From contig JAMLGM010000003.1 in NCBI GenBank assembly GCA_023957975.1, positions 314,501 to 378,500 of the forward strand: a DNA stretch of 64,000 nt. Reading direction: 5' to 3'. Origin of the DNA: Microthrixaceae bacterium. GTDB lineage: Bacteria > Actinomycetota > Acidimicrobiia > Acidimicrobiales > Microtrichaceae. The notes beneath the pieces were generated by a model. That model did no database searches. It was not told the DNA's origin and saw only the letters and a program-made list of their open reading frames with translations. The translations under genes were made by a program, and so were the position numbers. Numbering within the stretch: the first letter of the stretch is position 1; every line of letters begins with the position of its first letter. This document shows, one piece after another, positions 25,123 through 34,518 of this stretch.

Positions 25123-27582
25123 TCAGGCCGCCTCGGGTTCGTGCAACATCCCGCGGGTGACCCAGCCGCGCTGGTCGGCCCACGCCAGCATCGGCGGCAA
25201 CACCACCAGCGCGCTGACCAACGCCACCAACACGTTCATCCCGACGACGAGACCGAAATCGCGCAGCAGCGGAAACGAGCTCAACGAGATCGTCGCCACG
25301 CCGGCGATGGCGGTGAGCGCGGAGACGATGAACGCCCGACCGGTGCGCGCCGCGGCGATGTCGACCGCCTCAGACGGCCCGTAGCCGCGTTGTCGTTCCT
25401 CGATGAACCTCAACAGGATCAACGAGGTGAACTCGGTGCACACCGCCACCACGAGGGGTCCGCCCACCGCGGTCATCGGCGACAGCTGCAGGGAGAACGC
25501 CCAGGCGATCAACGATGACGCTCCGACGGCGATCAGCACCGGAACCAGCGACAGCAACGACCGAACGACGCTGCGGAGCCGCACGGTCAGGAAGATTCCG
25601 ACGAAGGCGATCGACAGGTACGTCAGCAGGATCCGGTTGTGCTCGAGATTCTCGAGCAGGCCGACCCCCAGCACGACCAGACCCGCCGGCGTCATCGTGG
25701 CGCCTTGTGGCGGCAGCCGATCCTCGGCGACGTCACGACGCATCTCGTCGACGAGCACCTTGCGATCCTCCAACGAGCCCGGACCGATCAGAAAGAAGGT
25801 GTTGAGGGCGTCGTGGCGGCCATCGGCCCCGGTGTGAAACACCTGACGCTGCACGTCCACCGGAGCGAGCTCGTAGGCCTCACGCACCAGGTCCGCCGGC
25901 GGCGTCACCCGCGCCGCTCCCGGCAGCGCGGTGGCGTCGGAGACCAACTCGACGATGCTCGACGCCCGAACGAGAGCGTCGGGGTGCGCGTCCATGTAGT
26001 CGTTGGTGAAGGAGTCGATGTAGTCGATCGACTCCTGAGACCACACCTCAGGCCCCTCGAAGAACACCGCCAGCTCGCTCGAACCGCCGATCTGCTCCTC
26101 GGCGAGCTGCAGGTTCTTGATGAGCACCGACTCCTGGTTCACCCACTTCACCGGGTCGCTCTGGATGTGCAGGCGCTCCTCGACGGTGACCCCACCGATG
26201 AACAGGCCGATGGCGATCACGATCAACGGCACCGCGCTCACCGGCGGCAACTTGCCCAGCCACACGACCAGCTTGCCCAGGACACCGGCGCGGTGGGGAC
26301 CCTTCGGTGTCGGCTTGCGGTATTCGCGGATGCCGAGAATCGACAGCGGGGCCACGATCGAACACAGACAGATGACGGCGACGCCAACCGCCAGCAACAA
26401 GCCGAAGTCGCGGATCATCGGCACCGCCGCCCAATGCAGCGCGGCAAACGCGAACACCGCGTCGAAGGTGACCACGAGCAGCGCGGGTCCGAGGTTTCGG
26501 GCGGTTTCAGCCATCGGGTCCTCGGATCTACCCTCCCGCGCCTCCTCCTCGACGCGGGCATGGAGTTGGATCGCGTAGTCGATACCGATCCCCAACATCA
26601 CCGGGAGCCCCGCAACGGTCACCAGCGTCAGCGGGATCCCGAGGAACCCGGCGGTGCCGAACGCCCAGATCACCCCGATGGCCACCACGGCGAGGGGCAA
26701 CAGGCGCCAACGCACGTCGAACAGCACCAACAGGATCACCGCCATGATGCCGAGCGCGATGGCGCCGAGGGTCAACATCCCGCCCCGGAGATACTCGTTG
26801 ATCTCGGCCAACAGCTTCGGGGCCCCGGTCGTGCGAACCGTCGCGTTGTTCAGGTCGAGACCGGCGACGATGTCGTAGGCCTTGTTGGTCGCCGCCGTCG
26901 CTACATCGACATCGAGGTTGCCGGCGAAGCGGGCGATGATGAGCGCGTGGGTGGAGTCCGGAATGACCATCCGCTGCGATGCCCGAACTTCTCCGGCGTT
27001 GTCGTAGAGCAGGAAGTCGGTCCATTCCGGGGTGCCGAAGCGCATCTGTTCGGCGGGGATCGCCGTGACTCGTGCGACGGTGGCCGCGGTGTCGGCCTCG
27101 CGAACCTCCTTGTCGTGGCCCTCGGAACGTTCGGTCGCGTCCGCGAGCGCGCGGGCGCCCACCGAGTCGAGCAGCGTGGCGAGCGTCGGGTTGTCGGGGT
27201 CGGAGGAGATCATCGAATTCGTGAACTCGAGGGTGGTGCGAAGGTCGACCACCGCCAGCATCTCGTCGATGTCGCGCAACTCGGCCGTCGCTGCGGCGAG
27301 CTGTTCGTCGTTGTGGGGGTCGGTCAACAACTCGGCGACGGTGTGGCCCTTATCCATCGTGATGACGCTCAGGTTGGCGTCGCCACCGAAGCGGTCGGCG
27401 AAATCCACGCTGGTGAGATACGAGGGCTCATCCGCGTTCAGGTAGCTGTCGGTACCGGTCGCGAAGGTCAGCCGCGTCGCGCCGAACCCCATGGTCAACG
27501 TCAGCAGCAATCCCACCACGGTCACGAGGCCGGCGCGGCGTGCGGCCGTCGTGGCGAGCACCGTCCAAAAACGCTTCATCAT
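25123..27582 (-). CDS. MMPL/RND-family transporter
   Basis: Large inner-membrane transporter of 819 residues with the RND plan in two halves. Each half has one hydrophobic helix (first at about residues 16-36), a large extracytoplasmic domain, then five more helices. Conserved pieces are GLPVMLGIGIDYAIQLHARV in the first half, equivalent to the proton-relay helix, and VGGPLVVAVCTEFTSLILLRF in the second. This subgroup (MMPL, HpnN/SSD-like) moves lipids such as hopanoids or other hydrophobic molecules; the cargo is unknown. ATG 27582 follows GGGAG; reading further upstream would enter the nitroreductase gene. It probably shares a transcript with the nitroreductase gene, 62 bases upstream. Confidence 0.85.
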   Translation of the reverse strand: MMKRFWTVLATTAARRAGLVTVVGLLLTLTMGFGATRLTFATGTDSYLNADEPSYLTSVDFADRFGGDANLSVITMDKGHTVAELLTDPHNDEQLAAATAELRDIDEMLAVVDLRTTLEFTNSMISSDPDNPTLATLLDSVGARALADATERSEGHDKEVREADTAATVARVTAIPAEQMRFGTPEWTDFLLYDNAGEVRASQRMVIPDSTHALIIARFAGNLDVDVATAATNKAYDIVAGLDLNNATVRTTGAPKLLAEINEYLRGGMLTLGAIALGIMAVILLVLFDVRWRLLPLAVVAIGVIWAFGTAGFLGIPLTLVTVAGLPVMLGIGIDYAIQLHARVEEEAREGRSEDPMAETARNLGPALLVVTFDAVFAFAALHWAAVPMIRDFGLLLAVGVAVICLCSIVAPLSILGIREYRKPTPKGPHRAGVLGKLVVWLGKLPPVSAVPLIVIAIGLFIGGVTVEERLHIQSDPVKWVNQESVLIKNLQLAEEQIGGSSELAVFFEGPEVWSQESIDYIDSFTNDYMDAHPDALVRASSIVELVSDATALPGAARVTPPADLVREAYELAPVDVQRQVFHTGADGRHDALNTFFLIGPGSLEDRKVLVDEMRRDVAEDRLPPQGATMTPAGLVVLGVGLLENLEHNRILLTYLSIAFVGIFLTVRLRSVVRSLLSLVPVLIAVGASSLIAWAFSLQLSPMTAVGGPLVVAVCTEFTSLILLRFIEERQRGYGPSEAVDIAAARTGRAFIVSALTAIAGVATISLSSFPLLRDFGLVVGMNVLVALVSALVVLPPMLAWADQRGWVTRGMLHEPEAA

Positions 27583-27644
27583 CGCTACTCCCAGTTTCGG
27601 TGGTCGGCGATGCGGCACCGACGGCGACGCATCGGTCCCATTCT

Positions 27645-28247
27645 TCACCAAACGCCGCGGTGTGTGACACCCGAAAGCTCGCGACGTCCACGCCGGGCCG
27701 ATCGCGACGACCGATCGCCGCCGTCGGGCCACCCGAGCGCCACCGTGCCCAGCAGTCGGTAGTGCGCCGGCACCCCGAATTTCTGCGCCACTGCCGCCTC
27801 GTGGCGGAACTGACCGAACAGCAGCGATCCGAGACCCTCGGCGGTCGCGGCCAGCAGCATCGCCATCACCCCGGCTCCGCCGTCCACCCACCAGTACGGC
27901 ACCGTCCATGCGGCGACGTCGTCGCCGAGGCCGCTGTGTCGCTTGTCGGATTCGCTGTAGCGCTCGAGGTAGGCCTCAGGCCGCACCGCGGGGATCGCCA
28001 GCACCGGTGCCCGAAGCAACCCGGGCCACGGGAAGCGATCACGCCGTGAGACCGGCAAGGTCACGTCCCAGTATCGGCCGACCTCGTCGGGCCCGTTCAA
28101 CACCAGCCACTCCAACGACGCCGAATTGCCCGCGCTCGGGCCGCGCAGCGAGGCGCTCAGAACCCGATCGAGGAGTTCGTCGTCGATGGGGTCGCTGCGA
28201 TAGGACCGACAGGAACGCCGAGCGGCCAGCGCCTCGGCAAGGTCCAT
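27645..28247 (-). CDS. Nitroreductase family protein
   Basis: FMN-dependent nitroreductase-fold oxidoreductase, 200 residues. It opens with the FMN-binding RRSCRSYRSDPI, has SLRGPSAGNSASLEWLVL, and the C-terminal GAGVMAMLLAATAEGLGSLLFG with VALGWPDG. The last 20 residues are Arg/Ser-rich and less conserved. It begins three bases after the preceding gene of unknown function. Members reduce nitroaromatics, quinones or act in cofactor metabolism, so the physiological substrate is open. Confidence 0.82.
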   Translation of the reverse strand: MDLAEALAARRSCRSYRSDPIDDELLDRVLSASLRGPSAGNSASLEWLVLNGPDEVGRYWDVTLPVSRRDRFPWPGLLRAPVLAIPAVRPEAYLERYSESDKRHSGLGDDVAAWTVPYWWVDGGAGVMAMLLAATAEGLGSLLFGQFRHEAAVAQKFGVPAHYRLLGTVALGWPDGGDRSSRSARRGRRELSGVTHRGVW

Positions 28248-28250
28248 AAA

Positions 28251-28919
28251 TCAGCCGTTGTACTTGAGCAGGTCCTCGGCGAGGATCCAGCCGAAGGCGA
28301 TCAGGCAGTCGCCGTTCGCGGCCTTGAGTCCGTTGAAGAACTCGACATAGCCCGCCTCGTGCTTTTCGGGCTTGAGCGACTCGTGGTCGAACACGACCGC
28401 CGCGGTGCCCGAACCCGTCACGACGAAGGCCTTGTCGTCGTAGTTCGCGTCGACGCCGAACCGCTTGGCGAGACGTCGCCCCCACGCACGCTCCTCACCA
28501 CTGGCCTTGTGGTCGGGGCGGGGGGTGATGTCGTTGAGCGCCTTGAACGCGTCGTAGCCGTCGACCGAAGCCAACCGGGTACCGACGAGAACGTCCTCGT
28601 CGGGGAACGCCATCAGCGCTCGCCGGTAGTTTTCGCTCATGATCGACCGCACGACCTGATCGCGTTTGGCGTTGCGACGGATGTGCGCGAGCCCGACGAT
28701 GATGGCCGGCGTGCCGCCGATGCGCTCGAGCGTGGAAAACGAGTAGCCGCGAAGGTGGCCACCTTCACGAATCTGGGTCACGAGCACCCACGAGTCACGC
28801 TGGCACCCGATCACCTCGAGATCGAAGTTGGCGCCGGCCTCGGCACACAGATCTGCCATTTCCGCCAGCTCCTCGTCGGTCAGCTGGCTGCAGTCTTTCG
28901 TGCTGACGTCGAACGCCAT
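28251..28919 (-). CDS. Conserved protein of unknown function
   Basis: Unrecognised 222-residue protein without signal peptide or membrane segment. The middle part (DSWVLVTQIREGGHLRGYSFSTLERIGGTPAIIVGLAHIRR) alternates strand-like and helix-like stretches and loosely resembles an acyltransferase core, but no GNAT acetyl-CoA motif is clear. It ends FGWILAEDLLKYNG. ATG 28919 is preferred over an upstream start at 28961 because GAGGTGAGGGG lies just before it. It is followed after three bases by the nitroreductase gene. Confidence 0.7.
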   Translation of the reverse strand: MAFDVSTKDCSQLTDEELAEMADLCAEAGANFDLEVIGCQRDSWVLVTQIREGGHLRGYSFSTLERIGGTPAIIVGLAHIRRNAKRDQVVRSIMSENYRRALMAFPDEDVLVGTRLASVDGYDAFKALNDITPRPDHKASGEERAWGRRLAKRFGVDANYDDKAFVVTGSGTAAVVFDHESLKPEKHEAGYVEFFNGLKAANGDCLIAFGWILAEDLLKYNG

Positions 28920-29025
28920 GGAACCCCTCACCTCAATCGGAACGTCAAAAACCGGTGTCACCAGTTCAGCGCCCTATCTTACTTGGGTCAAACCGGGCCC
29001 CATGCCGCGGGGGCCGACCCGCGTC

Positions 29026-32000
29026 TCACACGATGATCGCCTCGGCGCCGAGCAGCACCCGCAACTCGCCCACCAGCCCGGAGTCGATGTCGACGCCGAA
29101 CGCGTCGGGCAGGCGCAGCACCTGGCGGGCGCCGATGTGCAAGAAGACCTCGGACTCGCCCGGAAACTCCTGAAACAGCGTGTGGAGGCGCCCGATGTTG
29201 TCGTCGGACAGCTGATTGGGATTCACCTGGATCCGAAGCGGCGGCGCGCCCTCCACCATCGGTTCGAACAACTCGATGTCGCGCGGGATGAGCTTGGGCT
29301 GATCGTCTCGCTTGTCGACCCGACCGGTCACCAACACCACCGCGTCGTCGACGAGTTTGTGCCCGTGATCGGCCATCGACTTGGGAAACACCATGCATTC
29401 CACCGAGGTCTGGAGATCCTCGAGGTTGAACACGGCCATCAGGTCGCCCTTTTTGGTCCATTTGCGCTGCAGGCCGGTGATGACACCGCCGACGGTGCGC
29501 ATCGCCCCGTCCTCGAGTTCGGCGAGGTCGATCAGCCCGCAATCGACCTTCTTGGCGAGCGAACGTTCGGCCCCCAACAGCGGATGGTCCGACACATACA
29601 GCCCCAACATCTCCTTTTCGAACGCCAGCCGCTCCTTCTTGTCGAACTCGACGTCGGGCACCCGGGGCAACTCGTTGAACGAGGTCTCGGTGTCCTCCAC
29701 CTCGCCGAAGAGGCTCATGACCCCCATGTCGCGTTCCTTGCGCCGCGCGACGGTCTGATCGATGACCTGCTCGTAGACCGACAGCAGCCCCTGTCGGGGA
29801 TGTCCGCAACTGTCGAAGGCGCCGGCCTTGATGAGCGACTCGACCGTGCGCTTGTTCAGCACGGTCATGTCGACGCGTTCGCAGAAGTCGTAGAAATCGA
29901 CGTAGGCGCCGTTGTCGCGACGCTCACGCACGATGTGTTCCACGAGCGCCTCGCCCACGCCACGAATGCCCGAAAGCCCAAAGGAGATCTCGAGCGACTC
30001 CTTCGACGCGCCGGCGCCATCGCCCGACTCTTCGTTCAGGTAGGGCACGAAATCGACATCGGAGCGGTTCACGTCGGGCACCGTGACGGTGATGCCCATC
30101 ACCCGACATTCGGCGAGATACACCGCCGCCTTTTCCAGCGAGCTCTTCACCGAGGTCAGCAACGCGGACAGGTACTCGGCGGGGAAGTTCGCCTTGAGAT
30201 AGGCGGTCTGATAGGCGATGAAGCCGTAGCCGTAACTGTGGCTCTTGTTGAACGCGTAGTCGGCGAAGCGTTCGATGATGTCGAACAGTTCGGTGCCGAG
30301 CTTTTCGCCGTACCCGGTGTTGACGACCCCCTCGACGAACCCCGCCCGCTCCTTGGCCATCAGCTCGCGGATTTTCTTTCCGCACGCCTTGCGCAGGTTG
30401 TCGGCCTCGGCGAGGGAATAGCCCGCGAACTTCTGCGCGACGCGCATCACCGATTCCTGATAGATCATCAGGCCGTAGGTGTCGCCGAGCAGGTCCTCCG
30501 CGTCGGGGTGGAAATACGACACCGCCTTACGCCCGTTCTTGATGTCGGCGTAGTCGTTGTGCATGTTCACCGACATGGGCCCGGGGCGATACAGCGCCAC
30601 CAGCGCGGCCACATCTTCGAACTTGTCGGGCGCCAACGAGCGCACGAGCGCGCGCATGGCGGTGCCCTCGAGTTGGAACACCCCGATGGTGTCACCCCGA
30701 CCCAACAGTTCGTAGGTCTTGGCATCTTCCAACGACACGTTGTCGATGTCGAGGTCGATGCCGCGTTTGGTCGAGATCAACTCCAACGCGTCGCTGATGA
30801 CGTCGAGGTTGCGCAACCCCAGGAAGTCCATCTTCAACAACCCGAGCGACTCGACCCCACCCATTTCGTACTGGGTGACGACCGGCGACTCCTCGATCGG
30901 CTTGCCCGACTCGGGCTTGCGCTGAATCGGCAGATAGGTCGTGAGCGGATCCTTGGTGATCACCACCGCAGCCGCGTGGATGCCGTCGCTTCGGCGCAGC
31001 CCCTCGAGCCCCTTGGCGACGTCGATCACCGCTTTCACGTCGGGTTCGGCCTCATACATGGCACGAAGCTCGGCCGCCATGGCGTAACCCTCTTCGTACT
31101 TCGGCTTTTTCTCGAGGCACGCGTCGAGGGGCGTATCGCGACCCATGATGAGCGGCGGCATCGCCTTGGCGACCTTGTCGCCCACCGCATAGGGGTACCC
31201 GAGCACCCGGGCCGCATCGCGAACCGCATTGCGGGCCTTGATCTGGGAGAAGGTCACGATCTGAGCGACGTGATCACGCCCGTACACCTCGGCCGCGTAG
31301 CGGATCATCTCGTCTCGGTACCGGGTGTCGAAGTCCATGTCGATGTCGGGCATCGAGATACGACTCGGGTTGAGGAACCGTTCGAACAGCAGGTCGTACT
31401 TAATCGGATCGAGGTCGGTGATCCACAGCGTGTAAGCCACCGCACAGCCCGCCGCAGAACCACGTCCCGGACCGACGCGGATCCCGTTGTCGCGGGCGTG
31501 TTTGATGAGGTCCCACGTGATGAGGAAGTACGAGCTGAAGCCCATGTCCGCGATGACCTTGAGCTCGTAGGCCAGGCGTTCCACGACGTTGTCGGGCAGC
31601 GGGTCGCCCCAGCGCAGGCGTGCGCCCTCGAAGGTCAGGTGGCGTAGATATTCGCTGTCGTCGGCAAAGCCTTCCGGCAACGGGAAGTTCGGCAGCAACG
31701 CGTCGCCGAATTCGATCTGAACATCCGCTCGCTCGGCGACCCACAGCGTGTTGTCGCACGCCACCTCCACCTCGCGAAACAGATACCGCATTTCCTCGGC
31801 GGTCTTGAGGTAGTGCTCGTCGCCGTGGAACCGGAACCGGTCTTTATCGCTGATCAGCGACCCGGTCTGGACACACAACAGCGCGTCGTGTGACACCGCG
31901 TCATCACGGTGCACATAGTGACTGTCGTTGGTCGCCAGCAACGGGGCCTGGATCTTCTTGGCGATCCTCAACAGGTCGGGATTGGTGCGGATCTGGTCGT

Positions 32001-32586
32001 CGATTCCGTGGTCCTGAATCTCCACGAACAGGTTGTCGCGACCGAAAATGTCCTGCAGGCGCGCCGCCTTTTCCACCGCCGCGTCGAACCCCTCGTTCAT
32101 CAGCGACTGCAGCACATGGCCACCGAGGCACCCGGTGGTTGCGATGACGCCCTCGGCGTGGCTCTCCAACAACTCCCAATCGAGGCGAGGCTTGTAGTAG
32201 TACCCCTCCATGAAGGCCCGGCTGGAGAGCTGGATGAGGTTCTTGTAGCCCGTGTTGTTCTCGGCGAGCAACGTCAGGTGGTAGTAGAGCTTCTTGCCCC
32301 CCTCGACATCGCCGCCGGAGTCGTCGTCCTTCTTCGAACGGCGCGACGGACGTTCGTGACGCGAGTCGTGGGCCATGTAGGCCTCGAAACCGATGATCGG
32401 CTTCACCCCGACCTTGTTGCACGCCTTGTAGAAGTCGAGCACCCCGTACATGTTGCCGTGATCGGTGATCCCGATCGCCGGCTGACCGTCCTGCGCTGCG
32501 GCCGCGACCCCGTCGGAAATGCGCGCCGCCCCATCGAGCATCGAGTACTCGGTGTGCTGATGAAGATGAACGAACGAGTCACCCAT
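29026..32586 (-). CDS. dnaE: DNA polymerase III alpha subunit
   Basis: Replicative DNA polymerase, 1186 residues, the normal size of DnaE1. The N-terminal PHP domain starts FVHLHQHTEYSMLDG with the metal-binding segment ITDHGNMYG. The polymerase core has GPGRGSAAG and the catalytic PDIDMDFD near residue 412, followed by AFNKSHSYGYGFIAYQTAYLKA in the fingers. The C terminus has the tandem helix-hairpin-helix region (LSGIRGVGEALVEHIV) and an OB-fold (RTVGGVITGLQRKWTKKGDLMAVFNLED). ATG 32586 lies 7 bases after the bpa stop, giving a bpa-dnaE unit. Confidence 0.97.
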   Translation of the reverse strand: MGDSFVHLHQHTEYSMLDGAARISDGVAAAAQDGQPAIGITDHGNMYGVLDFYKACNKVGVKPIIGFEAYMAHDSRHERPSRRSKKDDDSGGDVEGGKKLYYHLTLLAENNTGYKNLIQLSSRAFMEGYYYKPRLDWELLESHAEGVIATTGCLGGHVLQSLMNEGFDAAVEKAARLQDIFGRDNLFVEIQDHGIDDQIRTNPDLLRIAKKIQAPLLATNDSHYVHRDDAVSHDALLCVQTGSLISDKDRFRFHGDEHYLKTAEEMRYLFREVEVACDNTLWVAERADVQIEFGDALLPNFPLPEGFADDSEYLRHLTFEGARLRWGDPLPDNVVERLAYELKVIADMGFSSYFLITWDLIKHARDNGIRVGPGRGSAAGCAVAYTLWITDLDPIKYDLLFERFLNPSRISMPDIDMDFDTRYRDEMIRYAAEVYGRDHVAQIVTFSQIKARNAVRDAARVLGYPYAVGDKVAKAMPPLIMGRDTPLDACLEKKPKYEEGYAMAAELRAMYEAEPDVKAVIDVAKGLEGLRRSDGIHAAAVVITKDPLTTYLPIQRKPESGKPIEESPVVTQYEMGGVESLGLLKMDFLGLRNLDVISDALELISTKRGIDLDIDNVSLEDAKTYELLGRGDTIGVFQLEGTAMRALVRSLAPDKFEDVAALVALYRPGPMSVNMHNDYADIKNGRKAVSYFHPDAEDLLGDTYGLMIYQESVMRVAQKFAGYSLAEADNLRKACGKKIRELMAKERAGFVEGVVNTGYGEKLGTELFDIIERFADYAFNKSHSYGYGFIAYQTAYLKANFPAEYLSALLTSVKSSLEKAAVYLAECRVMGITVTVPDVNRSDVDFVPYLNEESGDGAGASKESLEISFGLSGIRGVGEALVEHIVRERRDNGAYVDFYDFCERVDMTVLNKRTVESLIKAGAFDSCGHPRQGLLSVYEQVIDQTVARRKERDMGVMSLFGEVEDTETSFNELPRVPDVEFDKKERLAFEKEMLGLYVSDHPLLGAERSLAKKVDCGLIDLAELEDGAMRTVGGVITGLQRKWTKKGDLMAVFNLEDLQTSVECMVFPKSMADHGHKLVDDAVVLVTGRVDKRDDQPKLIPRDIELFEPMVEGAPPLRIQVNPNQLSDDNIGRLHTLFQEFPGESEVFLHIGARQVLRLPDAFGVDIDSGLVGELRVLLGAEAIIV

Positions 32587-32593
32587 GTGCGGA

Positions 32594-33235
32594 TCAGATG
32601 TAGCCCGGGCCGCCTGCCGGCCGCCCATCGGCCGACCACCCGTCGACCGGGCGCCCGCCCGACCCCGGCATGGACATCTGACCGCCCTGGCCCGGTTGCG
32701 CTGCGCCCGGAGGCAGCTGCCCACGCATCTGCATTTCGATCTGATTGCGCGCCGCAAGCTGCTGGGCCATCAAGCTGGCCTGGATGCCGTGGAACAGGCC
32801 CTCGAGCCAACCGACGAGCTGGGCCTTGGCGATGCGCAACTGTGCCTCGGTCGGCACGCTGTCCTCGCCGAAGTCGAGCGTGAGGCGGTCGAGTTCCTCG
32901 CCCAGCTCCGAGGACATGGCGGAGCGCAACTCGGCGATCGAGTTCTCGTAGATGTCGCGAAGCTGCTCTCGCGCCGGCTCGTCGAGGCTGGTGGTGTGGA
33001 CCTCGTCGAGAAGCTGCTTGATCATTCCGCCGATACGGATCAGCTTCGCCGGCGACTCGATCTCGGCCTCGTCGTCGGCCTCGTCGCCGGGCGCCGCGGC
33101 CGCCGAGTCGCCCTCGGCCCCGTTCGACGACACCGAACCGCCGGCGTGTGCGTGGCCGCCGGCCGAGGCCTCAGGCGGGACGCCGTCCGACACGACGTCG
33201 GGAGACAACAACTCGGGTTCGCGAGACTCAGGCAT
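32594..33235 (-). CDS. bpa: Bacterial proteasome activator Bpa (PafE)
   Basis: ATP-independent ring-shaped activator that opens the 20S proteasome gate for unfolded proteins. The core (about residues 60-175) matches the family closely: SPAKLIRIGGMIKQLLDEVH, the helical RDIYENSIAELRSAMSSELGEEL and AKAQLVGWLEGLFHGIQASLMAQQ. It is flanked by an acidic, low-complexity N terminus and a Gly/Pro/Gln-rich C terminus. The last residues are GPGYI; the mycobacterial protein ends in a GQYL motif that docks into the proteasome, so the end here is a variant. ATG 33235 is 7 bases after a TAACAT box, better than GTG 33256. Its presence implies a proteasome elsewhere in the genome. Confidence 0.9.
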   Translation of the reverse strand: MPESREPELLSPDVVSDGVPPEASAGGHAHAGGSVSSNGAEGDSAAAAPGDEADDEAEIESPAKLIRIGGMIKQLLDEVHTTSLDEPAREQLRDIYENSIAELRSAMSSELGEELDRLTLDFGEDSVPTEAQLRIAKAQLVGWLEGLFHGIQASLMAQQLAARNQIEMQMRGQLPPGAAQPGQGGQMSMPGSGGRPVDGWSADGRPAGGPGYI

Positions 33236-33242
33236 GGTCCCG

Positions 33243-33248
33243 ATGTTA
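33243..33248 (-). promoter_or_regulatory. -10 box of bpa-dnaE, leaderless layout
   Basis: TAACAT on the minus strand, seven bases before ATG 33235. Confidence 0.5.
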
Positions 33249-33302
33249 GCCACCACCCCCGACAGCCTCGTCGTGCACCATCGGAAGTGCCGGAGGTGAA
33301 TC

Positions 33303-34412
33303 TCAGGTGCGATGCACCAGCAGTGGAACGTACATCTCGGGCGCCGTGAGCGAGCCGTGCCGGCCCTTCAGATCGTACGGGCCGGTGTCGGTCGGCTCTT
33401 CGAAGGCCACCGGTTCGAACGGAACGATCGCGACGTCGCCCAGCCTCGACGCCGCGGCGGCGGTGACCGTCGGACCGAACCACCCCTCCTCGATGCACTG
33501 CTGGCGGCTGCGCACCCAGGCCACGTCGCTGTGGTGTGCGAGCGCCGCCTCATAGAGGTCCTCCGCAGCGCCGGGCATCGCGTGCAGCCATCGAAAACGC
33601 GCTTCGCCCGATTGGAAATCGACGTGGCTGAGCACCTCGGGTGCCGGGCGGACCTTGTCGGGGCAGTCGATGTGGCCGTGATCCGCGGTGATCACCAATG
33701 CGGCGCACTTCGGCATGACCGAAATGAGATACCTCAAGATGCCGTCGACCGCGACGAGTTCGGCGTCGTAGTGCTCGTCGAGACCGTATTCATGCGCGAC
33801 CTTGTCGATGCCGTCGTAATACACGTAGATGAACGGCTCGCCGCGCTTGGCCAGATGCGCCACCTCGATGGCCATCGTGGAGGGCATTCGATACCCCATA
33901 TGACGGGCATTGTGCAGGTGCGCGGCGGTGAAACCGGAGTGTTCGAACTCGGCACGCACCACGATCGGCGGACGCTGCGACATGAACGGATCGTGGGGAT
34001 TGATGGTTCTCGGCGGAATCGCACCGCGGGCATCGCCGCGATGAGTCGTCCAACGCAACACGTTCAACACGTCGCGATCGATGGCGATTCGGTACCCGAT
34101 CACACCGTGTTCGCCGGGCGTCAACCCCGTCGTGATCGAGGTCAGCGCCGTCGCGGTGGTCGACGGGGCAACGGTGGTGATCGGCATCGCCTCGAACTGC
34201 GCCAGCGTGGGCAACAACGACAGACGCTGTTGCATCTGTTCCCAGCCGAGTCCGTCGAGCACCAGCACGATCGTCGTGTCGGCATCGATCGCGCCGCGAG
34301 GCATCCAGGAGGGAGCCTCCTCTGGATCGCCCAGGACGGCCGGGATGATTCCGGCGTTGCATGCCCCGCCGTAGTCGGGAAGCACGGGTTGTGGAATGGA
34401 GTCGCTCGTCAC
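33303..34412 (-). CDS. Alkaline-phosphatase-superfamily phosphodiesterase/pyrophosphatase
   Basis: 369-residue enzyme of the type I phosphodiesterase/nucleotide pyrophosphatase group. Metal-site segments are visible: VLVLDGLGWEQM (Asp), the nucleophile region VAPSTTATALTSITTG (Thr), YYDGIDKVAHEYG (Asp, His) and ITADHGHID (Asp, His). There is no signal peptide, so it is likely cytoplasmic. The substrate is unknown; relatives hydrolyse nucleotide or phospholipid-type diesters. GTG 34412 is 8 bases after a TACCGT box; a longer frame to 34532 would overlap the divergent Rrf2 promoter. Confidence 0.83.
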   Translation of the reverse strand: MTSDSIPQPVLPDYGGACNAGIIPAVLGDPEEAPSWMPRGAIDADTTIVLVLDGLGWEQMQQRLSLLPTLAQFEAMPITTVAPSTTATALTSITTGLTPGEHGVIGYRIAIDRDVLNVLRWTTHRGDARGAIPPRTINPHDPFMSQRPPIVVRAEFEHSGFTAAHLHNARHMGYRMPSTMAIEVAHLAKRGEPFIYVYYDGIDKVAHEYGLDEHYDAELVAVDGILRYLISVMPKCAALVITADHGHIDCPDKVRPAPEVLSHVDFQSGEARFRWLHAMPGAAEDLYEAALAHHSDVAWVRSRQQCIEEGWFGPTVTAAAASRLGDVAIVPFEPVAFEEPTDTGPYDLKGRHGSLTAPEMYVPLLVHRT

Positions 34413-34420
34413 TGACCCCC

Positions 34421-34426
34421 ACGGTA
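34421..34426 (-). promoter_or_regulatory. -10 box of the phosphodiesterase gene, leaderless layout
   Basis: TACCGT on the minus strand, eight bases before GTG 34412. Confidence 0.45.
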
Positions 34427-34505
34427 GTGCCGCCGGCGCCGACACGGACACCGACTGCGCACCCTCTCCGCATCGGCGCCGACACCCGCTTGCCACGCTT
34501 CGGCC

Positions 34506-34511
34506 TACGAT
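34506..34511 (+). promoter_or_regulatory. -10 box of the Rrf2 gene, leaderless layout
   Basis: TACGAT, seven bases before GTG 34519. As Rrf2 regulators often control themselves, the surrounding bases may hold its operator, but no clear symmetry was seen. Confidence 0.5.
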
Positions 34512-34518
34512 TGGCGCC

